DNA from: CAYLYM01 sp964387645
GTDB lineage: Bacteria; Calditrichota; Calditrichia; RBG-13-44-9
Assembly: GCA_964387645.1 (NCBI GenBank)
Contig: CAYLYM010000065.1
Coordinates: forward strand, 1 to 21,592
Reading direction: 5' to 3'
Length of the DNA: 21,592 bases
How positions within the stretch are numbered: position 1 is the stretch's first letter; every line of letters begins with the position of its first letter. This document shows, one piece after another, positions 6,551 through 15,394 of the stretch. The notes beneath the pieces were generated by a model, which saw only the letters and a list, made by a program, of their open reading frames with translations, searched no databases and had not been told where the DNA came from. Both the position numbers and the translations under genes were made by a program.

Positions 6551-8020
6551 CTATTTTTTAAGATGTTTAATTCTATCTTCTGCCAATTTTGCTAAAAATA
6601 CTCGATCAATTTTTAAACCCGAAGTTTCCACCTGGTCTGGCCATTCCAAAAAATAATCCGGAATCATAAACCGGGGAATATTTTCTTTCAAAAAATTTAA
6701 AATTTCCTCTTTTTTTAATGGCATTTTTTTTCTGGATTTAACGAAAGCTACGGGGCGTTTGCCAAATTCCTCATTAGAAATAGGGACAACGATGGCCTCT
6801 TCTATTGCAGGAATTTCCTGCAAAAATCGCTCAATATATTCCGGATGGATATTTTCTCCTCCTGAAATGAACATATTATCGATTCGCCCTTTTACATTTA
6901 AATAACCTGTCTCGTCAAATTCTCCTATATCACCTGTTCTAAACCAACCCTGGGAGTCTGTTACCTGCTCAATTTGATCGCCTTTAATATAACCACGGAA
7001 TAGTGTTTGGCCTTTTACAAGAATTTCTCCTATCTTACTTATCTTTACTTCTCTAAACTGCAATGGTTTGCCACTCGTAAAAAGTTTTGATGGTGGGTCA
7101 TTGGGAGCAGTAGTAGTAATTTGTGAACTCATTTCAGTAGAACCATAGCTGGTCAAGACGGGAAGCTTTAATTTTATCGCATCAGAAATAAGTGCAGGAG
7201 GAATAGCACTTCCCCCTAAAAGAATGGCTTTTAATTTTTTCAACCGTGAAACGCATTGCTCGTTTTTTACGAGACGATAAAGCTGGGTTGCCACCAGGGA
7301 TATATGAGTGAAGTTTGTTCTCAAAACGATCTCTTCCAGAGAAATGTCTTGTGATGGGATCACCATGGCACCACCACCAACCATAGCCCTGAAAATAACA
7401 GCTAAGCCACCCACATGATAAAAGGGTAAAACAATTAACCACCGATCTCCTGATCCAAATGAGATATTTTGATTGGATCCCAAAGCGCTATAAAGGTGAT
7501 TTCCAATCGTGTGTAGAACAGCCTTTGGCAAACCAGTACTACCCGAAGTAAACAAAATAGTGCCATTTTGATCTAAGGGAGTCGTTTGACATCTCGACTT
7601 TATGGGCAAATCACATGTCTCAAATAATCTACCCCATTCTGAAAAATCATATTTATCTCCGCAAAAGGATGAAAATTTTTCCATTTGCGATTTCGGTAAT
7701 ACCAATTTACTGCAATTAATGGATTGAAGCGCCTGACGAATTTGTTCGGGCTTCCACCGAATATTCAGTGGTACTGCAATAACACCGCTCATCCAGCAAG
7801 AAAGAAGAAAAATAACATATTCTAAACTATTCGGGGCGATGATTGCAGCACGGTCTCCACGTTGAATTCGCCAATCCGATAAAAGTTTTATACCAGATAT
7901 GGCCACACTATAAAGCTGCCGAAAATTTAAAATTTTATCTTCTAAAACTATCGCTGGTTGATCTCCATACTTTTCCGCAGCTTCTAATATGAAGTTATTG
8001 GGAAGATTGCTATTTTGCAT
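6551..8020 (-). CDS. menE: o-succinylbenzoate-CoA ligase MenE
   Basis: The protein has 489 residues and belongs to the ANL adenylating superfamily. The core motifs are in order: phosphate loop FTSGSTGLPK (157-166), YGSTE (292-296), RTGD (361-364), the hinge GRIDNMFISGGEN (378-390), and the catalytic lysine in SGLKIDR (Lys470). MenE activates o-succinylbenzoate as the acyl-adenylate and transfers it to CoA in the cytoplasm. As the last gene of the men cluster, with MenC upstream and no other acid-activating pathway nearby, this specificity is well supported by context; sequence alone would say only acyl-CoA synthetase. The ATG at 8020 has no strong ribosome site, and a 228-base gap separates it from menC, so it may have its own promoter. 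Confidence 0.9.
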   Translation of the reverse strand: MQNSNLPNNFILEAAEKYGDQPAIVLEDKILNFRQLYSVAISGIKLLSDWRIQRGDRAAIIAPNSLEYVIFLLSCWMSGVIAVPLNIRWKPEQIRQALQSINCSKLVLPKSQMEKFSSFCGDKYDFSEWGRLFETCDLPIKSRCQTTPLDQNGTILFTSGSTGLPKAVLHTIGNHLYSALGSNQNISFGSGDRWLIVLPFYHVGGLAVIFRAMVGGGAMVIPSQDISLEEIVLRTNFTHISLVATQLYRLVKNEQCVSRLKKLKAILLGGSAIPPALISDAIKLKLPVLTSYGSTEMSSQITTTAPNDPPSKLFTSGKPLQFREVKISKIGEILVKGQTLFRGYIKGDQIEQVTDSQGWFRTGDIGEFDETGYLNVKGRIDNMFISGGENIHPEYIERFLQEIPAIEEAIVVPISNEEFGKRPVAFVKSRKKMPLKKEEILNFLKENIPRFMIPDYFLEWPDQVETSGLKIDRVFLAKLAEDRIKHLKK

Positions 8021-8248
8021 AGGCTTTGAATATTGAATACAAATTTTTTGTTAATACATCATGTACCACCCTTCAAACAAGCTCCATCCTACCCGATTTA
8101 ATAGTTGTAAAAGCCATACTGGAGAAACAATCTTAATTTTCTAATTCCTGACTCACTTCATTTTTCTAAAAGAATTATTATTTGTTCATTTTTCGATGGC
8201 TATTTTCATATTAGCAATCGTTTAATATTTTTCTTATGGACAAATCAA

Positions 8249-9343
8249 CTAATGAATTGTTTCTAACATTTCATAGCGGATAGTTTGCAAATTCTCGGAG
8301 GATCTGGTTAGATGAATTTTACTTTTTTCAATTTCAACGGGTTTTTGCAAAAGATCCTCTTTAAACCATTTTAAAGTATCCAGCCCGACTTCCCTTCTCT
8401 TATTGATAAAACCTGTAGCCATTTGGGCAACCATAAGTGACCCTATACTGGAGTAAAATGGGCAGCTAAATATCGGAGAAATACCCTGTTTTTCCCCCTG
8501 TCGAGCTATTTGAATCAGGTCTTGCACACCACCCAAAACGCCAGGTTTAATAACAATCGCAGCTGCGCCTACCGGAATTCTACTTAAATCTCCGCCAATT
8601 TCTATCAGATACTCATCCAGAGCAAAAGGAATTTGGGTCTCCTGGTAAAAAGTAGTTAGTTTTTCTGGATTTTGCAGCGGTTCTTCTATGTAAGCAATAT
8701 TGCAGTCGCGAACTGCACGACCAAATGTTACAGCTTCCTCCAAAGTCCAGGCTCGATTGGCATCTAATCTGAGCTCGCACTGATCCCCCAAAATATGGTG
8801 AAATTTTTTTAGTAAATTGATCTCATCTGTAATGGATTGACGCCCAACTTTCATTTTGATGGTATGAAATCCATCCTTAACTAATCGTATTGCTTGGCTA
8901 ATAACATCAGGTTCACGGGCGTCCAAAAGAGCGTTGACCTGTACCACTTCAATATTCTTGTTATAAAGTAATTGAGTAACTGTACGATCCTGAAAATTTG
9001 CTAAGATAAAAACAAAAGCGGACTCCAGCCCGAAACGGACCGAAGGATAGAAAGTGAAGATTTCAATTCCATTAATCTCGAAGAAATCCCCTAAGCTAAA
9101 AGACACAGGTATTTCAGCTTGAATAAATTTAGGTCTGATCTCGCATAGTTGCGAAATGGCCTCTTCTAATGATTCTTTATTTAAACCTGGAAATGGAGCC
9201 ACTTCTCCCACTCCCCAAAAACCATTATCACACACAAGGCGGACAATTAAGCCTTCTCGCGCCGTAATAATTGTCTGCCCTGTAAAATAAGGTTTTACTA
9301 AAGGCAAATGGTATTTTAAAATGTCAACTCGTGCGATTCTCAT
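8249..9343 (-). CDS. menC: o-succinylbenzoate synthase MenC
   Basis: The protein has 364 residues and is a member of the enolase superfamily, muconate-lactonising subgroup. The catalytic set is complete: KMK (Lys163, Lys165), metal ligands Asp194 (RLDAN), Glu220 (IEEPL) and Asp243 (ALDEY), and the second-face lysine Lys266 (VIKPG). MenC dehydrates SHCHC to the aromatic o-succinylbenzoate. Some relatives also racemise N-acyl amino acids or dipeptides, but the setting between menA and menE supports the menaquinone role. Its ATG overlaps the menA stop by four bases (ATGA), indicating translational coupling. Confidence 0.92.
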   Translation of the reverse strand: MRIARVDILKYHLPLVKPYFTGQTIITAREGLIVRLVCDNGFWGVGEVAPFPGLNKESLEEAISQLCEIRPKFIQAEIPVSFSLGDFFEINGIEIFTFYPSVRFGLESAFVFILANFQDRTVTQLLYNKNIEVVQVNALLDAREPDVISQAIRLVKDGFHTIKMKVGRQSITDEINLLKKFHHILGDQCELRLDANRAWTLEEAVTFGRAVRDCNIAYIEEPLQNPEKLTTFYQETQIPFALDEYLIEIGGDLSRIPVGAAAIVIKPGVLGGVQDLIQIARQGEKQGISPIFSCPFYSSIGSLMVAQMATGFINKRREVGLDTLKWFKEDLLQKPVEIEKSKIHLTRSSENLQTIRYEMLETIH

Positions 9344-10224
9344 AAATTCCAGCCAATGGCAAATATTACGCTATATAGCAACAACAACCTTCCGGTATCG
9401 GCTAAAACCTGATTAAGAATTTTTCCAGGTTTTTTCGCCAGAACAATTTTCATAGATGGAAGAGCAAAAAACAATACCAGAGAAGCTAACAAAACAAATG
9501 GTTGATCTGGAACTTTGTAGAATAACCATACGGGAATCAAACAGGCAATCGATACAGAGAAAATATATTCCAACCGGGCAAATGTTTCACCAAATCGTAC
9601 AGCCAAAGTTTTTTTACCAGCAATTTTATCCAATTGAATGTCCCGAAGATTATTTACTGTCAGGATTCCGGTAGAGAAAAGCCCTGGAGCAAGTCCTGAA
9701 ATAATAACATACTGGTTAATACTGAGCGCCTGAACATAATAAGTACCTCCCACGGCTACCACGCCAAAGAAAATAAGTACAAAAATATCACCCAGCCCAT
9801 AATAACCAAGAGGAAATGGGCCACCTGTGTAAAGAATACCAAATAAAATAGAAAACACACCAATAAGCAGAATTGGCCATCCGCCCCGATATATGAGATA
9901 AAGACCTGTGAGAAATGCCAGTGTAAATACAATGATGGTAGCCCATTTTATGGCCTGAAGTGTTACCAGTCCGGCCTGAGTTACGCGAGTTGGCCCTAGT
10001 CGTTCTTCTCTATCAGCTCCTTTTAAAAAATCAAAATAATCATTTGCATAATTCGTCCCAATTTGTATAAATACAGCTGAAAAAGCTGCAAGAATTGCCG
10101 ATGGCCAATGTACTTTCCCATCTCCGTAAGCCATAGCCGTACCAATAATTACCGGTGAGATAGACGCCCATAAGGTTTTTGGACGTGCAGCCAACCACCA
10201 CGTTTTTAGTGATTTCGATTTCAT
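9340..10224 (-). CDS. menA: 1,4-dihydroxy-2-naphthoate polyprenyltransferase MenA
   Basis: This is a 294-residue integral membrane protein of the UbiA superfamily with about eight to nine hydrophobic helices. Both aspartate-rich motifs are present: NDYFD (61-65) continuing to Asp71, and NNLRDIQLDKIAGK (191-204, Asp195 and Asp199), which bind magnesium and the prenyl diphosphate. MenA attaches the polyprenyl chain to DHNA with loss of CO2 at the cytoplasmic membrane, giving demethylmenaquinone. The ATG is preceded by AAAGG about ten bases away. It overlaps menC by four bases, but 201 bases separate it from the upstream menB, a gap that contains a long imperfect inverted repeat. Confidence 0.95.
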   Translation of the reverse strand: MKSKSLKTWWLAARPKTLWASISPVIIGTAMAYGDGKVHWPSAILAAFSAVFIQIGTNYANDYFDFLKGADREERLGPTRVTQAGLVTLQAIKWATIIVFTLAFLTGLYLIYRGGWPILLIGVFSILFGILYTGGPFPLGYYGLGDIFVLIFFGVVAVGGTYYVQALSINQYVIISGLAPGLFSTGILTVNNLRDIQLDKIAGKKTLAVRFGETFARLEYIFSVSIACLIPVWLFYKVPDQPFVLLASLVLFFALPSMKIVLAKKPGKILNQVLADTGRLLLLYSVIFAIGWNL

Positions 10225-10337
10225 TTATTACATACCTTTATATTCATTCTTAAATCATCATGAAATAACTGGAATTTATTTTGTCCTTGTAAATCAGAAT
10301 AAAAACATATTGGATGAATTCAATTAACAACATGGAG

Positions 10338-10397
10338 AATCACTGGAATTTCAGGGTTAGTCCCATTTAAGAAGCCCTGGTAATATTTCCAGTTATT
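10338..10397 (-). repeat. two-tier imperfect inverted repeat between menB and menA
   Basis: The outer arms AATCACTGGAA (10338-10348) and TTCCAGTTATT (10387-10397) pair with one mismatch, and the inner arms CAGGG (10352-10356) and CCCTG (10375-10379) pair perfectly. The transcript between menB and menA could therefore fold into an extended hairpin starting about 29 bases after the menB stop. No T-run follows, so it is not a standard intrinsic terminator; an RNA-stabilising or processing hairpin is more likely. Confidence 0.4.
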
Positions 10398-10425
10398 CCC
10401 ATGACTGAAAATACAACATCCTTAT

Positions 10426-11247
10426 TTAAGGTTGACGTGGAAATTTTGAGAAATCTGGTTTTCTTTTTTCCAGGAAAGCATCCCGGCCTTCCTGTGCTTC
10501 ATCAGTCATGTAAAAAAGCATTGTTGCGCAACCGGCCAGTTCTTGCAAGCCAGCCTGCCCATCACAATCAGCATTCAGAGCCGCTTTAAGACAGCGGATG
10601 GCAGTTGGGGAATTCGCCAGAATTTCTTTACACCATTTAATGGTCTCCTCTTCTAATTTTTCCAGGGGCACCACGGTATTGACCAATCCCATTTGAAGAG
10701 CTTCCTGTGCCGTATATTGGCGGCATAGAAACCAGATTTCCCGGGCTTTTTTCTGGCCGACCACCCTTGCCAAATAACTGGCGCCATAACCACCATCAAA
10801 TGAACCAACCTTTGGCCCGGTCTGGCCAAAAATGGCATTATCCGCCGCAATGGTTAAATCACACATTAAATGGAGCACATGTCCACCCCCGATGGCATAT
10901 CCCGCCACCATGGCAATAACAGGCTTGGGGCAGGTCCGAATTTGCCGTTGAAAATCCAATACATTCAATCGCTTCACACCTTTATCATCCATATAGCCGG
11001 AATCACCACGAATTTTTTGATCGCCACCAGAACAAAAAGCTTTATCTCCTTCTCCAGTTAAAATAATTACACCGATCTCGGGATCTTCTCGGGCATCTTC
11101 TAAAGCATGTGACATTTCCATTACAGTCAGTGGTCTAAAAGCATTGCGCACTTCCGGCCGATTAATGGTAATTTTAGCTATCCCTTCAGCTTTATGATAT
11201 TTGATGTCTTGATAATCACCGACTTGTATCCAATTCACTGAACTCAT
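10426..11247 (-). CDS. menB: 1,4-dihydroxy-2-naphthoyl-CoA synthase MenB
   Basis: The protein has 273 residues and is a crotonase-fold enzyme very close to E. coli MenB along its length (for example GQTGPKVGSFDGGYGASY, KAREIWFLCRQY, LKAALNADCDGQAGLQELAG). It shows SGGDQK (73-78) and the oxyanion-hole segment GYAIGGGH (117-124). Gly144 in QTG is the residue of the bicarbonate-dependent MenB type; other MenB proteins carry an Asp there. It closes the second ring of o-succinylbenzoyl-CoA to give DHNA-CoA. An ATG at 11268 overlaps the menH stop, but AAGGAGG lies just downstream of it and correctly precedes the ATG at 11247, so I start at 11247. The gene is more GC-rich than its neighbours, which fits its strong conservation. 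Confidence 0.96.
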   Translation of the reverse strand: MSSVNWIQVGDYQDIKYHKAEGIAKITINRPEVRNAFRPLTVMEMSHALEDAREDPEIGVIILTGEGDKAFCSGGDQKIRGDSGYMDDKGVKRLNVLDFQRQIRTCPKPVIAMVAGYAIGGGHVLHLMCDLTIAADNAIFGQTGPKVGSFDGGYGASYLARVVGQKKAREIWFLCRQYTAQEALQMGLVNTVVPLEKLEEETIKWCKEILANSPTAIRCLKAALNADCDGQAGLQELAGCATMLFYMTDEAQEGRDAFLEKRKPDFSKFPRQP

Positions 11248-11264
11248 ATCATTTCTCCTCCTTT

Positions 11265-12065
11265 TCATAGAACTTCATCACCCTTAAAAAAATCTTTCAA
11301 AATTTTAGCAAAAAGCAATGGATTTTCAAAATGGATATTATGCCCCACTCCTGCTACCATTTGATATCGAATTAGTGGGCTATATTTCACCATTTTTTGA
11401 TTTATCTTTTGAAATTTAATATCAAATTCTCCGGCAAGTAAAAGAAGCGGAATTTTATTTTCTTTTAAACGATTCCACAAATTGGGCTGCCTTCCGGTAC
11501 TCACGGTCAGGAGAGCTCTGGCTAACGAACCGGGTGTATTCTTCAATCGTTCTTCCAAAAGATCTTGATATTGGGGATGCCTACGCAGTGATTCAAACAA
11601 AGGTTGCCGATACCACTCTTCCAGGAATTTTTTAAAGGGAATGTCAGCAATCTTTTTTGCCAGTATTTCATCCCGCTTTATTCTTTGCTTTCTCTCAATC
11701 TCAGTTTTTAAGCCAGGGGAAGCGGACTCCAGTACGACCTTATCAAAAAATTCAGAGTATTCAAGTGCCAGGTACATTGCCAACCGACCGCCCATTGAGT
11801 AGCCCACCAGATGTGTTTTTTTTATACCAAGTCCGTCTAAAAATTGAATGATTGTATCAGCAACACTCTCGAAAGACAGATTCTCCTTTATGGGCGTTTT
11901 ACCGTGACCTGGCAAATCTAATGCAATACAATAAAAATCTTTTTTCAGAAAAGAAATTACTTGCTTCCAATCGTTTGAAGAACCCATAAAACCATGAAGA
12001 AAAACCACAATCGACTCGTCAGGATTTCCCGCTGTTAAATAATGCCATTTTTGAACCGAATACAC
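11265..12065 (-). CDS. menH: SHCHC synthase MenH (alpha/beta hydrolase)
   Basis: The protein has 266 residues with an alpha/beta-hydrolase fold: HGFMGSSNDW near the oxyanion hole (24-33), nucleophile elbow GYSMGG with Ser90, Asp215 in AGEFD, and His242 in VGHNIH. The spacing matches the E. coli MenH triad. MenH removes pyruvate from SEPHCHC to form SHCHC. Generic hydrolases look similar, but the position between menD and menB makes MenH the natural reading. The start codon is GTG (12065), preceded by AGGT seven bases away; that ribosome site overlaps the menD stop, and only five bases separate the genes. Confidence 0.9.
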   Translation of the reverse strand: MYSVQKWHYLTAGNPDESIVVFLHGFMGSSNDWKQVISFLKKDFYCIALDLPGHGKTPIKENLSFESVADTIIQFLDGLGIKKTHLVGYSMGGRLAMYLALEYSEFFDKVVLESASPGLKTEIERKQRIKRDEILAKKIADIPFKKFLEEWYRQPLFESLRRHPQYQDLLEERLKNTPGSLARALLTVSTGRQPNLWNRLKENKIPLLLLAGEFDIKFQKINQKMVKYSPLIRYQMVAGVGHNIHFENPLLFAKILKDFFKGDEVL

Positions 12066-12070
12066 AGTGT

Positions 12071-13837
12071 TTACCTAAAATCTAACCCTTTTACAATTGC
12101 TTGTTGAATAAGTTGATGTAATTTAAAATTTTCATCACGATGCGTCCGTACTTCAATGACTATTGACCGACCTTTTGAAATAGCTCGCCTGTATATCCTG
12201 GAAAACTCAGGAAGATCTTTTGGAGAAGTATATTCAATACCAAACATTCGTGCAGCATATTCAAAAGAATAATTGTGTGGTGTAGCGAAATATTTTTCGA
12301 ACACAGAATCAAATTGAGCAATTGGTAGAAAAGAAAAAATTCCGCCTCCTTGATTATTTAACAACACAATAACAATGGGTTGAGGCAGCGATGAAATAAG
12401 CATCAAAGAATTTAAATCGTGCAAGAAAGCCAGGTCTCCAATTAAAAGGGTAACCGGTCGATGAGAACCGGTTGCGTAACCGCAGGCTGTAGCAATATTA
12501 CCATCAATACCACTTGCACCACGGTTGCTAATTACGGGAACGATTTGGCCCTCTAAACTGGCAAACATATCCACTTCCCGGATGGGTAGACTATTGGCTA
12601 AAAAGAGGGACCAATTACCGGGCAGATTCCTGGCAATAATTCTCGCAATCTCTGGCTCGTTCAATTTAGAATTTTTCTTTAAGACATCTTTGATGATCTG
12701 TTGAGCTCGTTGAGAAACTTTTAACAACGATTTCACCCATTTTTCATCAGATATATTTTGGGAATTTTCAGCTATCCAGTGGCAGAATTTGGCAACATCA
12801 GCTTCCAGACGTAAAGTAATCCCATGAAACGGATCATATCGCTCGGGATCATCCCTAACCAAAATGTAATTTTCGGGCGGATATTTCTCCACAAATTGTA
12901 AAAAACGCTTCGAAATGATTTGACGTCCAATGTGTAAAATGGTTTCCGGTTTCAAATCTTGTTTAAACCTTTCAGAGAGCAAGAGTAAATCAAAATGGAC
13001 CAGTTGATTGGACAATTCCTTGGTCAATCGTAATCCAGAGGTCACATCAGCAAATACCGGCCAGTGAATCCGTTCAGCCAGTTGAACCGCCTGAACCCTC
13101 TCTTCAGTTGTCCTCAATTGACCAAACACTATCAGACCATTTTGAGTTTTCTCAAGGATTCCAGTAATTCTTTTCATTAAATCAGAATTGGGATCAAAAA
13201 AAGAGCCTTCTTTTGAATACTCAGTGAATGGATATTGATTATGGAGCCAAGGCTGGATAGAATCCAGGTAGTTAGAAGGAATTTCTTTTGGAATTGGAGC
13301 CAGTGGTTCTCGAAACATACAGTTAAGGTGTACCGGCCCGGCTGGACTTCTATGGGCTCTATAACATGCCTGATCAACTGTTGTCAGCACCATGCTTGGC
13401 GGAATCATTTCATCCGGACACGGCAAATCGAATTGCCAGCGAACATAATTTCCGTAAATGTCGGGTTGAATGATGGTTTGATTGGCTCCAGTTTGTCGGA
13501 GTTCAGGTGGTCGGTCAGCAGAGAGAATCAGCATGGGAACAAAATCCGCCGAAGCTTCCACAACAGCCGGCAAATAATTAGCCATAGCTGTTCCAGAAGT
13601 GGCAATTAAAGGTGCAACTTTTCCAGTAGCCCGAGCATATCCAACTGCAAAATAAGCGGCGGCTCTTTCATCATAAAAAATTCGACTTTTGGCTTGATGA
13701 TGACGGGCTACTGCAACAGTCAAGGGTGTAGACCGCGAACCCGGTGAGATGCAAAATAAATCGATATTCTGGCGAACCAGTTCTTCCACAATGAGAGATG
13801 CCCAGAGAATATTGAGATTTTCAGTCTGGATGGTCAT
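12071..13837 (-). CDS. menD: SEPHCHC synthase MenD (thiamine diphosphate enzyme)
   Basis: The protein has 588 residues and the three-domain layout of ThDP-dependent decarboxylases. SPGSRSTPL (31-39) and YDERAAAYFAVG (55-66) give the pyrimidine-side site with the cofactor-activating Glu57. SNRGASGIDG (437-446), GDLAFLHDLNSL (467-478) and NNQGGGIF (494-501) form the diphosphate- and magnesium-binding side. MenD decarboxylates 2-oxoglutarate and adds the succinyl-semialdehyde unit to isochorismate, the first committed step to menaquinone. The ATG overlaps the menF stop by four bases and has no separate ribosome site, indicating coupling to menF. Confidence 0.96.
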   Translation of the reverse strand: MTIQTENLNILWASLIVEELVRQNIDLFCISPGSRSTPLTVAVARHHQAKSRIFYDERAAAYFAVGYARATGKVAPLIATSGTAMANYLPAVVEASADFVPMLILSADRPPELRQTGANQTIIQPDIYGNYVRWQFDLPCPDEMIPPSMVLTTVDQACYRAHRSPAGPVHLNCMFREPLAPIPKEIPSNYLDSIQPWLHNQYPFTEYSKEGSFFDPNSDLMKRITGILEKTQNGLIVFGQLRTTEERVQAVQLAERIHWPVFADVTSGLRLTKELSNQLVHFDLLLLSERFKQDLKPETILHIGRQIISKRFLQFVEKYPPENYILVRDDPERYDPFHGITLRLEADVAKFCHWIAENSQNISDEKWVKSLLKVSQRAQQIIKDVLKKNSKLNEPEIARIIARNLPGNWSLFLANSLPIREVDMFASLEGQIVPVISNRGASGIDGNIATACGYATGSHRPVTLLIGDLAFLHDLNSLMLISSLPQPIVIVLLNNQGGGIFSFLPIAQFDSVFEKYFATPHNYSFEYAARMFGIEYTSPKDLPEFSRIYRRAISKGRSIVIEVRTHRDENFKLHQLIQQAIVKGLDFR

Positions 13838-15207
13838 CGAAGATGAAGCAGTTTTTTAAAATTTAAAATTTTGTTCTCAATTTCTTCCCACTCTGCTTGC
13901 GGATCAGAACCAGGCACTATACCAGAACCAGCATATAGAGTAATTGTATCCTTAAAAACCAGAGCCGACCGTATAGCCACTGCAAATTCAGCTGAATTTG
14001 AACCAATCCATCCAATGGGACCGGCATACCATCCACGATCGAATGGCTCTAATTCGGTAATACGCTTGAGTGCATGATTTTTTGGCAATCCTCCTACTGC
14101 TGGTGTGGGATGAAGTCGATCAATTATTTGATGATCAACCACTGAATTAATTAAAAAGCCTTTAAAACGGCTGATTAAATGTTGAACATTGGTTAATTTT
14201 ATAATCGCCATATCTTCTATTTTTTTAATATCATTGCACAGTGGCTGTAACGCTTCACCTACCATCTGGCTAACAACTCTGTGTTCACGGATTTCCTTAG
14301 GGCTGGTTTGTAGTTCTTCTTCAAACAATTTATCTTTTATTGAATTCTCTCCTCGTGGACGCGTTCCAGCCAGAGCTTCGCTGTAGATATTTCCATTACT
14401 GCGTTTGTACAAACATTCAGGAGTAGCACCTAAAAAAGCCTTACCTTTTGCCAGTTGGATGAGAAAATGGAAGGCGTGAGGACTTCTTTTCTTTAGTTTA
14501 TAGAGTAGATTCACAGGGTCAGGAGTATGGGTAAATTTCAACAAGGATTTGCGTGCTAAAACAACCTTTTGTAACTCTCCATGCTCAAATTCCTTCAGAA
14601 CTATTTTAACATTACGCTCCCACTGTTCACGATTGGGGAAATCGAATCTTGTAAGAAATTTTTCAATTTTTTCGCTTACTTCAACGTTCTTATTGAATTG
14701 AAGATTTTCTAAAACTCGTACAGTCTCCCGAATGGATTGTTCTGTGTCTCTTTTATCTGTTAAATAAATATTAGCAGCCAATTGATACTGGCGTTCTTCC
14801 CGGGTAACCTCAAATAGAGGAAGCATGAATCGACAGCATCCAAACGATTTCCAAATTTCCTCAAGTTCCACACCTCTCTGGAAACGGATACCACCATAAT
14901 ATCTGGCTTTTGAACTTGAATTGAACAGAATTCTTTTTAGTTCAAGCAAATTTTGACGAAAATCAGAATCGTTTCTCCCATTGAGAACATGAGCAGCATT
15001 TATGCCGGCAGACTCAAACTGGCCATCCCGACTGGACCAATAAATTCTGATATGGGAAGATTGTTGATAAAGCCAGTTTAGTATATCTATTTTCTCTAAA
15101 GGGATTTCCACTCTGAAAATGGAAGGATATTCTTCGATAGTCACTTCATCTAACAAGTTTAACAACCTGTCTTTTAACTTTGCTTTCGCCTGATCAAAGG
15201 GAAACAA
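13834..15207 (-). CDS. menF: isochorismate synthase MenF
   Basis: The protein has 457 residues and is a chorismate-utilising enzyme. The C-terminal catalytic domain shows KVVLARK with Lys214 as the likely general base, FLGATPECL (258-266), SEALAGTRPRG with Glu278 as the general acid, LHPTPAVGG (365-373), FDRGWYAGPIGW (389-400), and the magnesium-site segment EWEEIENK (439-446). It converts chorismate to isochorismate. Siderophore or salicylate isochorismate synthases are similar, but direct coupling to menD settles the pathway. The frame starts with TTG at 15207 after a G-rich run (GGGGGG, four bases away), an unusual ribosome site, so the exact start is less certain than the gene. Confidence 0.93.
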   Translation of the reverse strand: MFPFDQAKAKLKDRLLNLLDEVTIEEYPSIFRVEIPLEKIDILNWLYQQSSHIRIYWSSRDGQFESAGINAAHVLNGRNDSDFRQNLLELKRILFNSSSKARYYGGIRFQRGVELEEIWKSFGCCRFMLPLFEVTREERQYQLAANIYLTDKRDTEQSIRETVRVLENLQFNKNVEVSEKIEKFLTRFDFPNREQWERNVKIVLKEFEHGELQKVVLARKSLLKFTHTPDPVNLLYKLKKRSPHAFHFLIQLAKGKAFLGATPECLYKRSNGNIYSEALAGTRPRGENSIKDKLFEEELQTSPKEIREHRVVSQMVGEALQPLCNDIKKIEDMAIIKLTNVQHLISRFKGFLINSVVDHQIIDRLHPTPAVGGLPKNHALKRITELEPFDRGWYAGPIGWIGSNSAEFAVAIRSALVFKDTITLYAGSGIVPGSDPQAEWEEIENKILNFKKLLHLR

Positions 15208-15394
15208 ATAACCCCCCAGCTTTTATTTCAAATCCCTCTTTCAAATGCTTCGAAAAATAATCCCCAATTATATAACCAGATGTAATCAAATTAACAAATA
15301 ATCTATTTCCCCAGTCAAAAAAATTTAAAGGTTTTCGAATCTTCATTGAAAAAATCTTTCAATACACCAAAAGACAAAACTCAACTAAAAAAGA

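Noticed and set aside
13235..13609. 124-residue plus-strand frame
   Set aside because: It is antisense to menD, whose catalytic motifs and length leave no doubt about the coding strand.
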